DNA of 7,670 bases from an uncultured Faecalibacterium sp. (GTDB lineage: Bacteria > Bacillota > Clostridia > Oscillospirales > Ruminococcaceae): NCBI GenBank assembly GCA_900765105.1, contig CAAFQM010000262.1, positions 1 to 7,670 on the forward strand. The letters run 5' to 3'. The notes beneath the pieces were generated by a model, which ran no database searches, was not told where the DNA came from, and saw only the letters and a list, made by a program, of their open reading frames with translations. Every line of letters begins with the position of its first letter. Within the stretch, counting starts at the first letter, position 1. Shown piece after piece: positions 1 through 6,670 of this stretch. The position numbers were made by a program, and so were the translations under genes.

Positions 1-168
1 CGCGAGACCTTCTCCGGCACCTGCGCCCGCAGCTTCTATGTGGGCGATGCCGTGAAGAAAGAGGATATCCACGCAAAGTTCGAGGATGGTATCCTTCACA
101 TCCAGCTGCCTGCACCCCAGCAGCAGAAGGCTCTGCCTGCAAACCCCAATCTCATCGAAATTGAATAA
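1..168 (+). CDS. Hsp20/alpha-crystallin small heat shock protein, C-terminal part (5' truncated by window)
   Basis: An open frame runs from the first base to TAA at 166-168 and gives the last 55 residues of a protein. The fragment carries hallmarks of the alpha-crystallin domain end: an F-x-V-x-x-x-V-K-K-E-D-I-x-A stretch, then AKFEDGIL (the A-x-x-x-D-G-x-L signature that closes the domain), then I-Q-L-P, a short Q/A/P-rich tail and a terminal I-E-I, matching the I-x-I/V anchor used for oligomer assembly. Proteins of this family are ATP-independent cytoplasmic holdases that bind unfolding proteins under stress. The start, promoter and any heat-shock operator lie outside the window. It is followed by its own terminator and is not co-transcribed by design with the AT-rich genes downstream. 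Composition is GC-rich, like the right-hand operon. The family call is firm; the exact paralogue is not. Confidence 0.85.
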   Translation, partial: RETFSGTCARSFYVGDAVKKEDIHAKFEDGILHIQLPAPQQQKALPANPNLIEIE

Positions 169-170
169 CC

Positions 171-203
171 GTTATGCCAGTGTGAAGAACACCGGCGCAT
201 AAC
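171..203 (+). other. Small inverted repeat/hairpin just after the hsp20 stop
   Basis: GTTATGC at 171-177 is perfectly complementary to GCATAAC at 197-203, and inside it GTGT at 180-183 pairs with ACAC at 189-192 around a five-base loop. In the hsp20 mRNA this would form a two-part stem three bases after the stop codon and directly before the terminator hairpin. There is no U-tract after it, so it is not itself a terminator. It may stabilise the mRNA 3' end or may be chance. Confidence 0.35.
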
Positions 204-205
204 CC

Positions 206-240
206 AAGCCCCTGTGAGCATTTGCCCGCAGGGGCTTTTG
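206..240 (+). terminator. Rho-independent terminator of the hsp20 transcript
   Basis: AAGCCCCTG (206-214) pairs perfectly with CAGGGGCTT (229-237) around a 14-base loop, and the stem runs into TTTT (236-239). It lies 37 bases after the hsp20 stop and before the promoter of the next gene, which separates the two transcription units. The U-tract is short, so some read-through is possible. Confidence 0.8.
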
Positions 241-270
241 CGTCTGTGCCTTTTCTTGCAGGTGGCAGTA

Positions 271-279
271 TGCTATACT
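271..279 (+). promoter_or_regulatory. Extended -10 promoter for the AT-rich two-gene unit
   Basis: TGCTATACT at 271-279 is an extended -10 element (TGn plus TATACT, 5 of 6 to consensus). No good -35 box is found at 16-18 bases upstream; TTGCAG at 256-261 is only 12 bases away. An extended -10 can act without a strong -35. Transcription would begin near 286, giving a leader of about 28 bases to the ATG at 314. No operator-like repeat is seen here. Confidence 0.5.
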
Positions 280-313
280 TGTGACGATAAATCGGAGGTT
301 GGAGGAGAAAAGG

Positions 314-937
314 ATGAAATACTTATACTTGCATGGATTGGGGCAAAATGCTGATAGTTGGAATCAGGTGACAAGAGCAGCAGAAGAGTTGGATAATAGT
401 GTATGCGTGGATTTGGCAAAAATGGTCAAAGGAAAAAAAGTAACATATTCCACACTCTACTCTACTTTTTCAGAAATGTGTGATTCAGAAAATGAAGGCA
501 TCACTTTGTGTGGACTCTCTTTGGGCGGTGTATTGGCTCTTAACTATGCGATAGACCATCCACAAAAAGTAAAGGCATTAGTTTTGATTGCAGCACAGTA
601 TAAGATGCCGGTGAGATTATTAAAACTGCAAAATGCACTGTTTCGCTTTATGCCGCAGTCAATGTTTCAACAAACCGGCTTTGAAAAACATGATTTTATA
701 AGGCTGTGCAACACTATGATGAAACTGGATTTTAGTGATTCCTTAAACCAAGTTTCTTGTCCGGTATTGGTCATTTGTGGAGAAAAAGACAAAGCAAACA
801 AAAAAGCGTCAATCGAACTTGCACATAGTCTGAAATATTCCAAATTCAAAGAAATTCCAGAAACAGGTCATGAAGTAAATTTGGAGTCTCCAGAAAAATT
901 AGCGTCGCTATTGCAGGAGTTTTACAACAGTATCTGA
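314..937 (+). CDS. Alpha/beta hydrolase (small esterase/lipase-like, 207 aa)
   Basis: The protein shows the complete alpha/beta hydrolase layout: oxyanion-hole motif HGLG at residues 7-10, nucleophile elbow G-L-S-L-G-G at 67-72 with Ser69, the acid loop GEKD at 156-159 with Asp159, and the catalytic histidine in GHEVNLE with His186. The triad Ser69-Asp159-His186 is intact, so the enzyme is probably active. Substrate cannot be read from sequence; relatives in this broad family include carboxylesterases and MenH/BioH-like enzymes. No signal peptide, so cytoplasmic. I chose ATG 314 because GGAGGAG (301-307) sits just upstream. The upstream in-frame GTG at 281 directly follows the -10 box and would precede the transcription start. 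The gene is AT-rich (hand count 33-43% GC in two 60-base blocks, against 75% in one block of the galactosidase gene), suggesting acquisition from elsewhere. The next gene begins 31 bases downstream and is probably co-transcribed. Confidence 0.85.
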   Translation: MKYLYLHGLGQNADSWNQVTRAAEELDNSVCVDLAKMVKGKKVTYSTLYSTFSEMCDSENEGITLCGLSLGGVLALNYAIDHPQKVKALVLIAAQYKMPVRLLKLQNALFRFMPQSMFQQTGFEKHDFIRLCNTMMKLDFSDSLNQVSCPVLVICGEKDKANKKASIELAHSLKYSKFKEIPETGHEVNLESPEKLASLLQEFYNSI

Positions 938-968
938 CAGATTCAAGTTTGATAAGGAGGGACTTTAC

Positions 969-1268
969 ATGAAAAAGAGTATATCAAGGATTATCGGTTT
1001 GACAATGTTGATTATAGCTATTGTATTTATAATGTTTGCATTGAATCATCCAGAAAAGAGTTTCCCTTGGAGTAATACAATTACTTGGTTACTGTATGGT
1101 GTATATTTTCTTGTGACAGTAGTGCTGCTTATTGCTCCTAAGATAACAGCATCGATCTCAGATGCGTTGTCCGCATCCGTGAAAAGGCGGAAGGCTGGAA
1201 GATCGGGTGAGACACTTGGAAAAGAAGGAGGGAAGGACGCTGCTGTAAGGAGGAAAAACAAAAAGTGA
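969..1268 (+). CDS. Small two-span membrane protein with basic tail, function unknown (99 aa)
   Basis: I do not recognise a family. The start ATG is supported by AAGGAGG (954-960) eight bases upstream. Two hydrophobic segments are visible, about residues 8-25 and 38-56, joined by a short loop (NHPEKSFPWSN). A hydrophilic C-terminal tail follows, strongly basic from about residue 72 (KRRK, RRKNKK) and glycine/lysine-rich. By the positive-inside rule (N-terminal KK and basic tail) both ends are probably cytoplasmic and the loop outside. It follows the alpha/beta hydrolase gene with a 31-base gap and no terminator between them, so the two are likely one operon. The first half is AT-rich like the hydrolase; the tail from about 1150 becomes richer in G, so the tail could derive from sequence joined at the island edge. 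Its stop codon abuts the bidirectional terminator. Confidence 0.7.
   Translation: MKKSISRIIGLTMLIIAIVFIMFALNHPEKSFPWSNTITWLLYGVYFLVTVVLLIAPKITASISDALSASVKRRKAGRSGETLGKEGGKDAAVRRKNKK
1246..1267 (+). promoter_or_regulatory. Orphan Shine-Dalgarno and GTG at the end of the membrane protein gene
   Basis: TAAGGAGG (1246-1253) lies inside the last codons of the membrane protein gene, with GTG at 1265-1267 overlapping its TGA (GTGA). This is the usual layout for a translationally coupled next gene, but the frame from this GTG reads straight into the terminator hairpin and then antisense through the galactosidase gene, so it is not a credible gene. It could be the leftover start region of a lost third gene, or chance in an A/G-rich lysine/arginine tail. 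Confidence 0.25.
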
Positions 1269-1315
1269 AGCGCAAAAAACCTTGCGGGCAATTGCCTGCA
1301 AGGTTTTTTGCGCTT
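1268..1315. terminator. Bidirectional rho-independent terminator between convergent units
   Basis: Arms at 1268-1285 and 1298-1315 are perfect complements (18 bp). They include A6 at 1274-1279 and T6 at 1304-1309, so each strand presents a GC-containing hairpin (CCTTGC/GCAAGG) followed by six U. The middle, 1287-1296 (GGCAATTGCC), is itself a palindrome, leaving one non-Watson-Crick pair at 1286/1297 (G-U in the + transcript, A-C in the minus transcript). It sits between the + strand TGA at 1266-1268 and the minus-strand TGA at 1316-1318, and ends both the island operon and the galactoside operon. Confidence 0.93.
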
Positions 1316-2917
1316 TCACAGCCTGAACCGGAGCTGCTCTGTTTTTCCATCCATCCGGTACCGGATGCAGAAGGCACCGTTCTCTGCTGTCTCCACCTGT
1401 ACTTGCTCTGCCTGTTCGGCCAGCGTCCGCAGGCGGCGGTACTCTGCCCGCTGCTGCTCTGTGTAGCGGACGGGCATGTCCGACGTAAGGAACACCTGCC
1501 CCAGCAGCGCATTCACGGTGGCAAGTATCTTTTTCTGCTCTGTGGTCAGGCGGCAGTTTTCTTCCCGGAGAAAAAAGACATCCGGGTCGCTGCCGTAGGC
1601 GCGGCCGTTGAGCTGCCGCCGGAACACCGTGTTGTTGAGCGCCTGCTTTGTGGACACCCGCTCCCGGTGGAACAGGCGCATATACCACACATCGTCCCAG
1701 TCCAGGCTGACATCGCAGCCCACCCGGCAGTAGTCCGCCAGCCCGAAGGCAGGCATCACAGGCACACCGCAGCCAAGGATCTGCTTCTCGCCGCACCAGC
1801 CCCGCAGCAGTTCCATGGCGCGGTGCATCCGGGCGGCGCGGCTCTCCCGCGCATTGCCGAAGGGTGCTGCACCGTAGAGAAAATCCAGCTTGACCAGATC
1901 AAAGCCCCACTCGCTCAGCACACGGTCGAACACCCGGTGCAGATAGTCCAGCACGTCCGGATTATCAATGTCCAGCGCATAGAAGCTGCTCCAGTTGCCG
2001 CCGCAGCACCACGGTTTGCCCTTTACTTGCAGCAGCCAGTCCGGATGCTGCCGGTAGACCGCCGAATCCTTTTCGCACACGAAGGGGGCCAGCCATAACC
2101 CGGCACAGAACCCGCTTGCGTGGATGGCCTCCGCCATCTGCTTCATACCCTGCGGGAATTTGGCGGGGTCTGCTTCCAGCCAGTCGCCCACCTTTGGCTC
2201 CCAGCCGTCATCCACCTGAAACAGGTCGCCGGGCGCGAGCAGGGTCTCACAGCCTGCAAGATCCTCCCGGATGCTTGCTTCCGTAATATCCTCATAGCGG
2301 TTGTACCAGCTGGAATATCCCATTAGCTTTTCCCGGGTACGCGGCCGGATGTCCATGGTACGGAACCACCCGTCAAACACTTCGTCCTCACTGCCCTCGG
2401 TAAAAAAGAGGTCAAATAACGGGAAGGCTCCGCCGGGGTGCTCCACCCCGGCGCAGTCCCGCTCCAGCGTCAGCAGGCTTTTGGCGCTGTCGTACCGGAA
2501 GATGGTGTAGCCCGGCCGCTCGTCCAGCGAAGCCGCCAGCCGGAACCGGTTTCCGCTGCGGAAATAGCAGTAGGAGAACCCGTGGCTCTGCCCATTGTGC
2601 TGGCCGTAGGGCACAAAGTGGTAGTCGCCGTAGCGGTCAAAAAAGTATTTTTTCAGCAGAAACCCGGGAATGTGATCCACACCGCGAAGCTTGCCCTTCC
2701 GGTCCAGCTCCGGGCTGTAAGTCCATGTCTGGTAGCCGTTCATGAACAGCCGATCGGCTGCATCCATCTTCCATGGCAGTTCGGCACGGACGGACTTCAA
2801 TGTTCCGGCAGGCAGGTCTGCCGCCAGATGTAAGGCACCGTCCCGACCGGATACGGTCACGCTGCCCTGCTGCTTGCCGCCGGTGGTCTGTGCGTACCAG
2901 TGAAGCGTCTCACTCAT
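1316..2917 (-). CDS. GH36-type alpha-galactosidase, cytoplasmic (533 aa)
   Basis: Hydrolyses terminal alpha-linked galactose from small galactosides such as melibiose or raffinose-type sugars. An N-terminal beta-rich region (about 1-190, with MNGYQTWTYSPE at 59-70) is followed by a TIM barrel carrying QVDDGW (235-240), GLWLAPF (273-279), the nucleophile motif LVKLDFLYG with Asp345, and R-V-G-C-D-V with the probable acid/base Asp402. The 57-residue spacing and the KLDFL-type motif resemble compact GH36 enzymes such as Thermotoga GalA (about 550 aa) rather than the longer, roughly 720-residue GH36 enzymes. A short beta-domain closes the protein. No signal peptide, so it acts on imported sugar. 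Start ATG at 2915-2917 follows GGGGAGG (2927-2933) and overlaps the transporter gene by 8 bases. It is last in the operon and its stop abuts the terminator. Several cysteines lie near the active site (C304, C305, C383, C397, C401). Other alpha-galactosyl specificity is possible. Confidence 0.88.
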   Translation of the reverse strand: MSETLHWYAQTTGGKQQGSVTVSGRDGALHLAADLPAGTLKSVRAELPWKMDAADRLFMNGYQTWTYSPELDRKGKLRGVDHIPGFLLKKYFFDRYGDYHFVPYGQHNGQSHGFSYCYFRSGNRFRLAASLDERPGYTIFRYDSAKSLLTLERDCAGVEHPGGAFPLFDLFFTEGSEDEVFDGWFRTMDIRPRTREKLMGYSSWYNRYEDITEASIREDLAGCETLLAPGDLFQVDDGWEPKVGDWLEADPAKFPQGMKQMAEAIHASGFCAGLWLAPFVCEKDSAVYRQHPDWLLQVKGKPWCCGGNWSSFYALDIDNPDVLDYLHRVFDRVLSEWGFDLVKLDFLYGAAPFGNARESRAARMHRAMELLRGWCGEKQILGCGVPVMPAFGLADYCRVGCDVSLDWDDVWYMRLFHRERVSTKQALNNTVFRRQLNGRAYGSDPDVFFLREENCRLTTEQKKILATVNALLGQVFLTSDMPVRYTEQQRAEYRRLRTLAEQAEQVQVETAENGAFCIRYRMDGKTEQLRFRL

Positions 2918-4295
2918 GCTTTACCGCCTCCCCATGCAGCTGTGCGCTGATCTCGGCCGCACGCTCGTCGGTCAGCACGAACTTGCGCTGGAAGAGCACC
3001 AGAACGCCCGCCAGCACCAGCATGGGCAGAATGGTCATCATCAGGCGCAGACCCAGCAGGGTGCCCGCACGCTGGGCGGCGACCGGGCCAGTCTCGTCCG
3101 TGTTGCCCACAAGGCCGATCAGATCCAGCCCGATGCCGGTGAGGAACACCGCCACACCGGAAGCTGCCTTGACCACGAAGGTCTGCATGGAAAAGATGAC
3201 GCTTTCCTCCCGGCGTCCGGTCCGCAGCTGCCCGTAGTCCACGCTGTTGGACAGGAACAGAGTGGTCAGCACGCTGAGCATACCGTTGCAGGCAAACACC
3301 ACTACGCCCGGGATGCACAGCAGCGCCAGACTGTGGGCCAGCCCGGTCAGGCAGAACACCAGCAGTGTGCCGTAGCCGCCCAGCGCCAGCACAAGGCTCA
3401 GCCGGAACACCTGCGTGCTGCTGAATTTTTTGCGCAGCAGCGGGTAGAGCACCATCATGCCAAGAATCTGGGCCGCACCGCCCACGGTGGAAAACAGGGT
3501 GTAGGTGGCTTTCCAGCCCTCACCGCCGAAGTCGTATTTGAAGAAATAGATGATAAAGTTGGAGGTCAGGTACAACGCCGAGTTGATGAGCACGATGCTG
3601 CCCACCACGACCATGGCCTGATCGTTGCGGAAAAGCGCCGAGAACATCTCCTTTACTGTGGCTGTCTTCATTTCGGAAGGAGTCGTTTCCTTCATGGAAG
3701 CGCAGCACAGCAGTTCTGCCGCCACGAACAGCACGGCCACGATGAGAGCCACCCAGCGGAAACCAGCTCTTTCGCTGTCGCCGCCCAGCGCGCCTACCAG
3801 CAGCATGGTGAACATGGCGATGAGCGCCGAGCCGACACCGGCGCAGGTGCGCCCCACCATGGAAAGATTCTCACGGTCTGCGGGAGTTTGGGTGACCGCC
3901 GGGATCATGGACCAGTAGGGAATATCCATCATGGTGTAGGTGACGCCCCACAGGATGTACACCACGCTGAAGTAGACCATCAGCGCGGCCTGCCCCATGA
4001 CAGGGGCGGCAAACAGAGCATAGAGCACCAGTGCATTGAGCACCGAGCCGGAAACGATCCACGGCCGGAACCTGCCCCAGCGGGTGCGGGTCTTTGCCAC
4101 CAGAATGCCCATGAAGGGGTCGTTGAAGGCGTCAAACAGCCGGGCGGCCATCAGCACAAGCCCTACAAAACTGGCCGAAAGCCCCAGCACATCCTGATAA
4201 TAGTACATGACATAAGAGGCCGACAGGGCATAGACCATGTCCTTACCCACGGCACCAATGCCGAATGCGGATTTCTGCTTCAATGTCAGTTCCAT
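2910..4295 (-). CDS. GPH-family (MelB-like) galactoside:cation symporter (461 aa)
   Basis: An integral membrane transporter of the glycoside-pentoside-hexuronide family within the major facilitator superfamily, with about twelve hydrophobic segments. Family motifs are clear: GIGAVGKD near the N-terminus, RLFDAFNDPFMG (52-63), KTRTRWGRFRPWI (68-80) and MDIPYWSMIP (123-132). From recalled knowledge of E. coli MelB, its cation-site and sugar-site residues Asp19, Asp55, Asp59, Asp124, Trp128 and Arg149 all occur here at the same residue numbers. A lysine in helix XI (Lys376 here) is within one position of MelB Lys377. This supports coupled uptake of a galactoside with Na+ or H+. The start ATG (4293-4295) is preceded by AAAGGAGG (4303-4310). 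The gene overlaps the GH2 gene upstream by 10 bases and the GH36 gene downstream by 8. Hexuronide or pentoside transport is possible in this family, but both neighbours argue for galactosides. Confidence 0.9.
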   Translation of the reverse strand: MELTLKQKSAFGIGAVGKDMVYALSASYVMYYYQDVLGLSASFVGLVLMAARLFDAFNDPFMGILVAKTRTRWGRFRPWIVSGSVLNALVLYALFAAPVMGQAALMVYFSVVYILWGVTYTMMDIPYWSMIPAVTQTPADRENLSMVGRTCAGVGSALIAMFTMLLVGALGGDSERAGFRWVALIVAVLFVAAELLCCASMKETTPSEMKTATVKEMFSALFRNDQAMVVVGSIVLINSALYLTSNFIIYFFKYDFGGEGWKATYTLFSTVGGAAQILGMMVLYPLLRKKFSSTQVFRLSLVLALGGYGTLLVFCLTGLAHSLALLCIPGVVVFACNGMLSVLTTLFLSNSVDYGQLRTGRREESVIFSMQTFVVKAASGVAVFLTGIGLDLIGLVGNTDETGPVAAQRAGTLLGLRLMMTILPMLVLAGVLVLFQRKFVLTDERAAEISAQLHGEAVKHE

Positions 4296-6670
4296 ACAGG
4301 TTCCTCCTTTTCCAGCGTAAAGCTTACGGTTACAGGTTCCGTCTGCGGTGCGGACACGGTCAGCACGGCGGTACCGGCTTTGCCTGCCGTGCGCAGATAG
4401 GTGCCGGTCATACCGCCCTCGGCCACGGCTGTTTCCGGGCCGACCAGTGCGGCGTCGCCCTCCACGGCAAAGTGTACCGGCAGCTGTGCATATGCGGCAG
4501 GGTTGCCGTTCTCGTCCAGAACACGCACCCGGACGGCCGCCATATCATAGGTGTCTGCTTCCCGCAGGGTCGTGCGGCTGGTGCGGACTTCCAGATGGAG
4601 CTTTGTCCCGGGGCACAGCGTCACGCTGCGGACCACTTTGCCGTCCTGCACGGCGTCGAACCGCCAGCGGGTAGCGGCTCCGCCCCAGTTTCCCACATAT
4701 TTGCCGTAGAGCGCCACGCCATCGGCAAAGGTCATTTTATAGCGCAGCATACACCAGCCGAGTTTCAGCTTATAGGAGAGCGGCAGCCCCGGCAGGCCGT
4801 ATTTCCCGGCAGCCAACAGGCAGTCCCGCAGCAGAGCCGCCTTTGCGGGCGCAAAATGCTCCTGGGTTTCCAGCAGTTCGCCGATGGTATCGTCCACCAC
4901 AAAGGGCGGATGCGGCAGGCTGTCCCACTCGCTGCGGGCAAGGTCGGTGACAAAGACGTCATTCTTGTACAGCTTCACCTGCTGCGCATTGCTGAAAGCA
5001 TACACCCGGCCCAGCTGCCCGGCGGGGCTGTCGCCGATGTCCATGGAAGAGCTGATCTCCAGCACCGGTTCGGCTTCTCCCTGACTGGCATAGGCCGCTG
5101 CGGCCAGCTTTGGGTTGCGGAACATGTCCATGACGCCGTGGTAGCAGATGCGGTCGCCGGAGCCGAAGTCCCGGTGGGTCTGGTAATCGAACATACACCA
5201 GCCAAAGCACCCGGCGTGCTCTCCGCTGGCATAGGCGGCGTTCTGTACCCGGACGTGCCGCAGGGCGTGTTCCTGCCGGTGCGGGCCGTCGTCAAAGGCT
5301 TTGGTGGGGTACATGTGGCCGTTGCACTCCGAGATGAGCAGCGCCTTGCCCATATCCGGGGTCACATCCTTTTTGGGCTTTGCACCGGGCGTTACGCCGT
5401 TGTGGGAAAAATCGTTGTAGGCGTAGACGTCCTCCAGCAGATGGCTCTTTTCCAGATAGCGCACGCCGGAGGTGGCGCGGCTGGGGTCCAGCTGATGTGC
5501 CAGCTGGTTGGTGCGGGTGTAGAAGGCGTCATCGTCCACACTTTCGTTGATGCGCACGCCCCACAGGATGATGCTGGGGTGGCTGCGGTTCTGCAGGATC
5601 ATCTCCCGCAGCATCCCGCAGGCGGCATCCTTCCATGCGTCATCGCCGATATGCTGCCAGCCCGGCAGCTCGGTGAATACCAGCAGGCCGCGTCGGTCGC
5701 ACTCGTCCAGAAAATATTGGCTTTGGGGGTAGTGGCTGGTGCGCACTGCGTTGCAGTGCAGTTCTTCCTGCAGGATGCGGGCGTCCTCCCGCTGCAGGCT
5801 TTCCGGTGCCGCATAGCCGATGTACGGGTAGCTTTGGTGGCGGTTCAGCCCGCGCAGAAAGGTCTTTTTGCCGTTCAGATAAAAGCCGTCCGCCCGGAAC
5901 ACCGCCGTGCGGAACCCGAAGGAGACCTGTTTGCGGTCCATGACATGACCGGCTGCATCCAGCAGTTCTGCCGTGCACCGGCAAAGCTGCGGGTCTTCCG
6001 GACTCCATGGCGGTGCTTCCAGCGCAGGAAGGGTCAGGGCACCGTTCGGTGCGGCATCGGCGGTCTGCTCTGCCAGCGGTCTGCCGGCTGCATCCTCCAG
6101 CCGGATACGGACCGTTGCAATGCCGTCCAGACGTTCCGCCGTCCACTGCACGGCGGCCTCTTTCAGGTTCGGCGTGTACACGAACAGGTCGGTCAGGCGG
6201 CTGGGTGCTGAGGCTTCCAGCCAGACCTCCCGGTACAGCCCGCCGTAGGTCAGGTAGTCGATGACAAATCCGAAGGGCGGGATGGAGGGGTCTTCCCGGG
6301 TGTCCAGCTTCACCGTCAGCAGGTTTTCGCTGTCCCGGTCCACAAGGTCAGTGATCTCAAGCTCAAACCCGGTGTAGCCGCCCGCGTGGACCCCCGCAGG
6401 TTTGCCGTTGACAAAGACGCTTGCCTGATGGGCTGCTCCGTCAAACCGCAAAAAAAGCCGCGGCGCTGCCTGTACCGGCGGCACCCGGAACTGCTTGCGG
6501 TAACCGCAGACCATCTCATAATCCGCGGGGTCGGCATAATGGAGCGGCAGCTCCCGGCAGTTGTGCGGCAGGCGCACGGTCTGCTGCTTTGGGACGGGAA
6601 GCCCCTTGCCGAAGGCTTCGGTCCAGTGTCTTGTAAATTCCCAGTTGTCGCAAAAACTGTGTACGATCAT
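4286..6670 (-). CDS. GH2 beta-galactosidase-type glycoside hydrolase, cytoplasmic (794 aa)
   Basis: Probably removes terminal beta-linked galactose. The GH2 order is visible: jelly-roll sugar-binding domain (about 1-155, with LRFDGAAHQASVFVNG and YGGLYREVWL), immunoglobulin-like domain (about 156-255), then the barrel from FYLNGKKTFLRGLNRHQ. Inside the barrel are CNAVRTSHYPQS (306-317), WGVRINES with acid/base Glu376, LLISECNGH with probable nucleophile Glu448, and WCMFDY (491-496). The N-x-K motif typical of beta-glucuronidases after the FDYQT region is absent (the stretch reads ICYHGVMDMFRNPK), which favours galactosidase. The C-terminus has an additional region: a helical stretch at about 590-655 with LYGKYVGNWGG (654-664), then a beta-sandwich at about 690-786. 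No signal peptide. Start ATG 6668-6670 follows GGAAGGAG (6681-6688) and forms an ATGA overlap with the regulator's stop; the 3' end overlaps the transporter by 10 bases. Exact substrate is inferred only. Confidence 0.88.
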   Translation of the reverse strand: MIVHSFCDNWEFTRHWTEAFGKGLPVPKQQTVRLPHNCRELPLHYADPADYEMVCGYRKQFRVPPVQAAPRLFLRFDGAAHQASVFVNGKPAGVHAGGYTGFELEITDLVDRDSENLLTVKLDTREDPSIPPFGFVIDYLTYGGLYREVWLEASAPSRLTDLFVYTPNLKEAAVQWTAERLDGIATVRIRLEDAAGRPLAEQTADAAPNGALTLPALEAPPWSPEDPQLCRCTAELLDAAGHVMDRKQVSFGFRTAVFRADGFYLNGKKTFLRGLNRHQSYPYIGYAAPESLQREDARILQEELHCNAVRTSHYPQSQYFLDECDRRGLLVFTELPGWQHIGDDAWKDAACGMLREMILQNRSHPSIILWGVRINESVDDDAFYTRTNQLAHQLDPSRATSGVRYLEKSHLLEDVYAYNDFSHNGVTPGAKPKKDVTPDMGKALLISECNGHMYPTKAFDDGPHRQEHALRHVRVQNAAYASGEHAGCFGWCMFDYQTHRDFGSGDRICYHGVMDMFRNPKLAAAAYASQGEAEPVLEISSSMDIGDSPAGQLGRVYAFSNAQQVKLYKNDVFVTDLARSEWDSLPHPPFVVDDTIGELLETQEHFAPAKAALLRDCLLAAGKYGLPGLPLSYKLKLGWCMLRYKMTFADGVALYGKYVGNWGGAATRWRFDAVQDGKVVRSVTLCPGTKLHLEVRTSRTTLREADTYDMAAVRVRVLDENGNPAAYAQLPVHFAVEGDAALVGPETAVAEGGMTGTYLRTAGKAGTAVLTVSAPQTEPVTVSFTLEKEEPVWN

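Noticed and set aside
281..313. Upstream GTG start adding 11 residues to the alpha/beta hydrolase
   Set aside because: The GTG lies directly after the -10 box, before the expected transcript start, and has no ribosome binding site. ATG 314 has GGAGGAG in the right place and gives a normal family N-terminus.
1265..2098. + strand open frame from GTG 1265 into the galactosidase gene
   Set aside because: It starts within the terminator hairpin and runs antisense to a clear GH36 gene; the product resembles no known protein.
2916..6211. Long + strand open frames antisense to the transporter and GH2 genes (2916-4400 and 4265-6211)
   Set aside because: They are low-complexity H/G/Q/A-rich translations with no recognisable domain and are explained by the codon bias of GC-rich genes on the opposite strand.
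4286..6670. GH2 enzyme as a beta-glucuronidase
   Set aside because: The N-x-K motif that recognises the uronic acid carboxylate is not present where expected, and the neighbours are galactoside genes.
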